Assembly (NCBI GenBank): GCA_963737285.1
Contig: CAVTRT010000002.1
Location: 1,178,001 to 1,242,000, forward strand
Source: Trebonia sp963737285
Lineage (GTDB): Bacteria; Actinomycetota; Actinomycetes; Streptosporangiales; Streptosporangiaceae
DNA length: 64,000 nucleotides
Direction of reading: 5' to 3'
Positions 62,572 to 64,000 of this stretch are shown here, one piece after another (position 1 is the first letter of the stretch; each line of letters begins with the position of its first letter). Position numbers and translations under genes: made by a program. The notes under the pieces are model-generated. The model saw only the letters and a list, made by a program, of their open reading frames with translations. It was not told the DNA's origin and did not search any database.

Positions 62572-64000
62572 GTGAGTAGCCTGAGCGAGAGCCGGCTGGC
62601 CGTGATCGACTGGATGGAGCACGGCCTGCCGCAATGGCTCGTCGCGGCCGTGCGGCCGACGAAAGTGTCCGTCCCGTGGGGCACGATGCTGCGCTCGGTG
62701 ATCGCCATCTGGGGCCCGCTGGCCACCGGGCTCATAGTGGGTGACCGCGCAGCAGCCGTGCTGCCCGCGCTGGGCGGCCTCATGACCATCATGGTCGACC
62801 AGGGCGGCCCTTACCCGGCCCGGTTCCGCCTGGTGGGGACGGCCATCGTCTGCGGCGGAGTGGCCGGCCTGGCGATCGGGACGCTCATCCACGGACGCGG
62901 CTGGACGGCGGTGGGCGTCGTCACCGCCGTCACCGCGGTGTCCTCGATCATGTCCCGGCTCGGCCGCATCGGGTCGGCGACTGGCCTGCAGCTTCTGCTT
63001 TTCTGCGTCATATGCCTGGGCCCGACGGGCACACTGCGTCCCTGGTGGCATTCAGCGCTTGAGTTCATGGCCGGGGCAGCGTGGGGGCTGCTGCTGCTGG
63101 TTCCCGGCTGGCTGCTGGCCCCGCGGGCCGTCGAGGTCCAGCGCGTCGCTGCCGTTTACCACAACGTCGCCAATGCCATCCGGGCCGTTGGCACCCCGAA
63201 GATCATCCCGGTACGGCAGACCCTGACCACCTCGATCAACGCCGCCTACGACGCCCTGCCCATGAGGTACGCCTCGGGCGGGCAGGTGCGTCCGGCGACG
63301 CACCTGCTGGCCATCCTCAACGCCAGCCACCCGGTGACCGAGGCGGCCACCACGCTGCGTGTCGCCGGCGAGCGCCCGCCGCCCGCGGTCGCCGATACCA
63401 TCGACCGGCTCGCCGACGTCATCGGCACCCGTCCGGCTGGGCAGCAGCAACTGCCCGTCATCCCGCCGCAATGGTCGGATACCCCGGGCGCGCTCGCATT
63501 GCGCGAGTCGATGGTCCGGTTGTCGTCTTCCATCTCAGGCGACTGGATCCCGTTGCGCGCGCGCGCCGCCCGGCCTCCGCTGTCCGAACGCCTCAAGGAA
63601 CGGCTGAACAGCCTCAAGGAACGGCTTATTGGCGGCTGGCTTGCCTGGACGTTCTTCATCCGGCTGACGTCCTGCATGCTGGTCGCCACGGTGCTGTCTG
63701 AGGTGGTGCCGGTGCAGCGGTCCTACTGGGTGCCGCTCGCCGTGGCCGTCATCCTCAAGCCCGACTACGGCTCGGTCTTCATTCGGGCGGTCCAGCGCGC
63801 GGGCGGCACCATAATCGGGGCACTCCTGGGGGCGGCCATCCTCGCCGTGGTCCCGTTCGGGCCGTGGCTGCTGCTGCCAACCGGGATACTGGCAGCGCTG
63901 CTTCCGTACGGGAAGGCACTGAACTTCGGCCTGTACACGTCATTCCTCGCCCCGTTCGTCGTGCTGCTGGTCGACTTTGTCAAGCAGGCCAACTGGGGGC
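62572..64000 (+). CDS. FUSC-family inner-membrane transporter (3' end beyond window)
   Basis: At least 476 residues, open to the right edge. GTG start with AGGAGCTT immediately upstream. Two membrane bundles are visible: the first (LRSVIAIWGPLATGLIVG, VLPALGGLMTIMVDQGG, AIVCGGVAGLAIGTL) and the second (FFIRLTSCMLVATVLSEVV, YWVPLAVAVILKPDYGSVF, GGTIIGALLGAAILAVVP), joined by a cytoplasmic helical domain. The WVPLAVAVILKPDYGSVF-type motif and the two-bundle layout fit the FUSC/YccS aromatic-acid efflux family. Substrate unknown. Confidence 0.82.
   Translation, partial: MSSLSESRLAVIDWMEHGLPQWLVAAVRPTKVSVPWGTMLRSVIAIWGPLATGLIVGDRAAAVLPALGGLMTIMVDQGGPYPARFRLVGTAIVCGGVAGLAIGTLIHGRGWTAVGVVTAVTAVSSIMSRLGRIGSATGLQLLLFCVICLGPTGTLRPWWHSALEFMAGAAWGLLLLVPGWLLAPRAVEVQRVAAVYHNVANAIRAVGTPKIIPVRQTLTTSINAAYDALPMRYASGGQVRPATHLLAILNASHPVTEAATTLRVAGERPPPAVADTIDRLADVIGTRPAGQQQLPVIPPQWSDTPGALALRESMVRLSSSISGDWIPLRARAARPPLSERLKERLNSLKERLIGGWLAWTFFIRLTSCMLVATVLSEVVPVQRSYWVPLAVAVILKPDYGSVFIRAVQRAGGTIIGALLGAAILAVVPFGPWLLLPTGILAALLPYGKALNFGLYTSFLAPFVVLLVDFVKQANWG

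Noticed and set aside
1..64000. Insertion sequences, integrases, rRNA or tRNA genes
   Set aside because: No transposase or integrase motifs and no cloverleaf or rRNA segments were noticed; a covariance-model search would be needed to exclude a small tRNA.

Overview
This is a high-GC actinobacterial chromosome segment, most likely from a filamentous or rod-shaped actinomycete. The evidence is the paired ClpP1/ClpP2 proteases beside trigger factor and clpX, the mreB-mreC-mreD-mrdA-rodA elongation cluster, an RNase E/G with very long disordered ends, and the actinobacterial order rplU-rpmA-obgE-proB. The species cannot be named from the sequence alone.

Layout. (1) 0-5.5 kb: a fucose-catabolism pair. 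An L-fuconate dehydratase is divergent from a secreted, multi-modular GH95-like alpha-L-fucosidase, with repeated operator-like motifs between them. (2) 5.9-20.9 kb: an accessory block that looks like an uncharacterised biosynthetic gene cluster. A leftward run of overlapping genes encodes a 2-oxoglutarate/Fe(II) oxygenase, an aldehyde dehydrogenase, a 2[4Fe-4S] ferredoxin, an unrecognised 626-residue protein, a membrane di-iron desaturase-like oxygenase and a bacterial nitric oxide synthase oxygenase, followed by an aspartate-type aminotransferase and a cyanamide-hydratase-like HD protein. A divergent rightward operon encodes a YrdC/Sua5-like enzyme, a GcvT-like folate enzyme, an MFS exporter, a HisC-like aminotransferase and a GntR regulator. 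(3) 21-32 kb: a secreted arylsulfotransferase-like protein, a sugar ABC importer without its ATPase, an M48 peptidase and a fused E1 2-oxoacid dehydrogenase, interleaved with the housekeeping genes rsfS and nadD. (4) 32-64 kb: conserved housekeeping genes almost all on the minus strand: proB, obgE, rpmA, rplU, rne, a radical-SAM pair, rodA-mrdA-mreDCB, ndk, folC, valS, clpX, clpP2, clpP1 and tig. A FUSC-type membrane protein runs off the right edge.

How they work together. The nitric oxide synthase block is the most unusual part. An arginine-oxidising haem enzyme, two other oxygenases (2OG-Fe and membrane di-iron), a ferredoxin, two aminotransferases, an acyl/carbamoyl-adenylate-type enzyme, a one-carbon enzyme, an exporter and a regulator sit in two divergent operons. 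That is the expected content of a pathway for an N-oxidised or nitrated amino-acid-derived metabolite. The product cannot be deduced.

Quality note. Four genes (aldehyde dehydrogenase, HisC-like aminotransferase, nadD, M48 peptidase) each carry one apparent single-base deletion in a G/C run. Because nadD is normally essential, at least some of these are probably sequence errors rather than pseudogenes.
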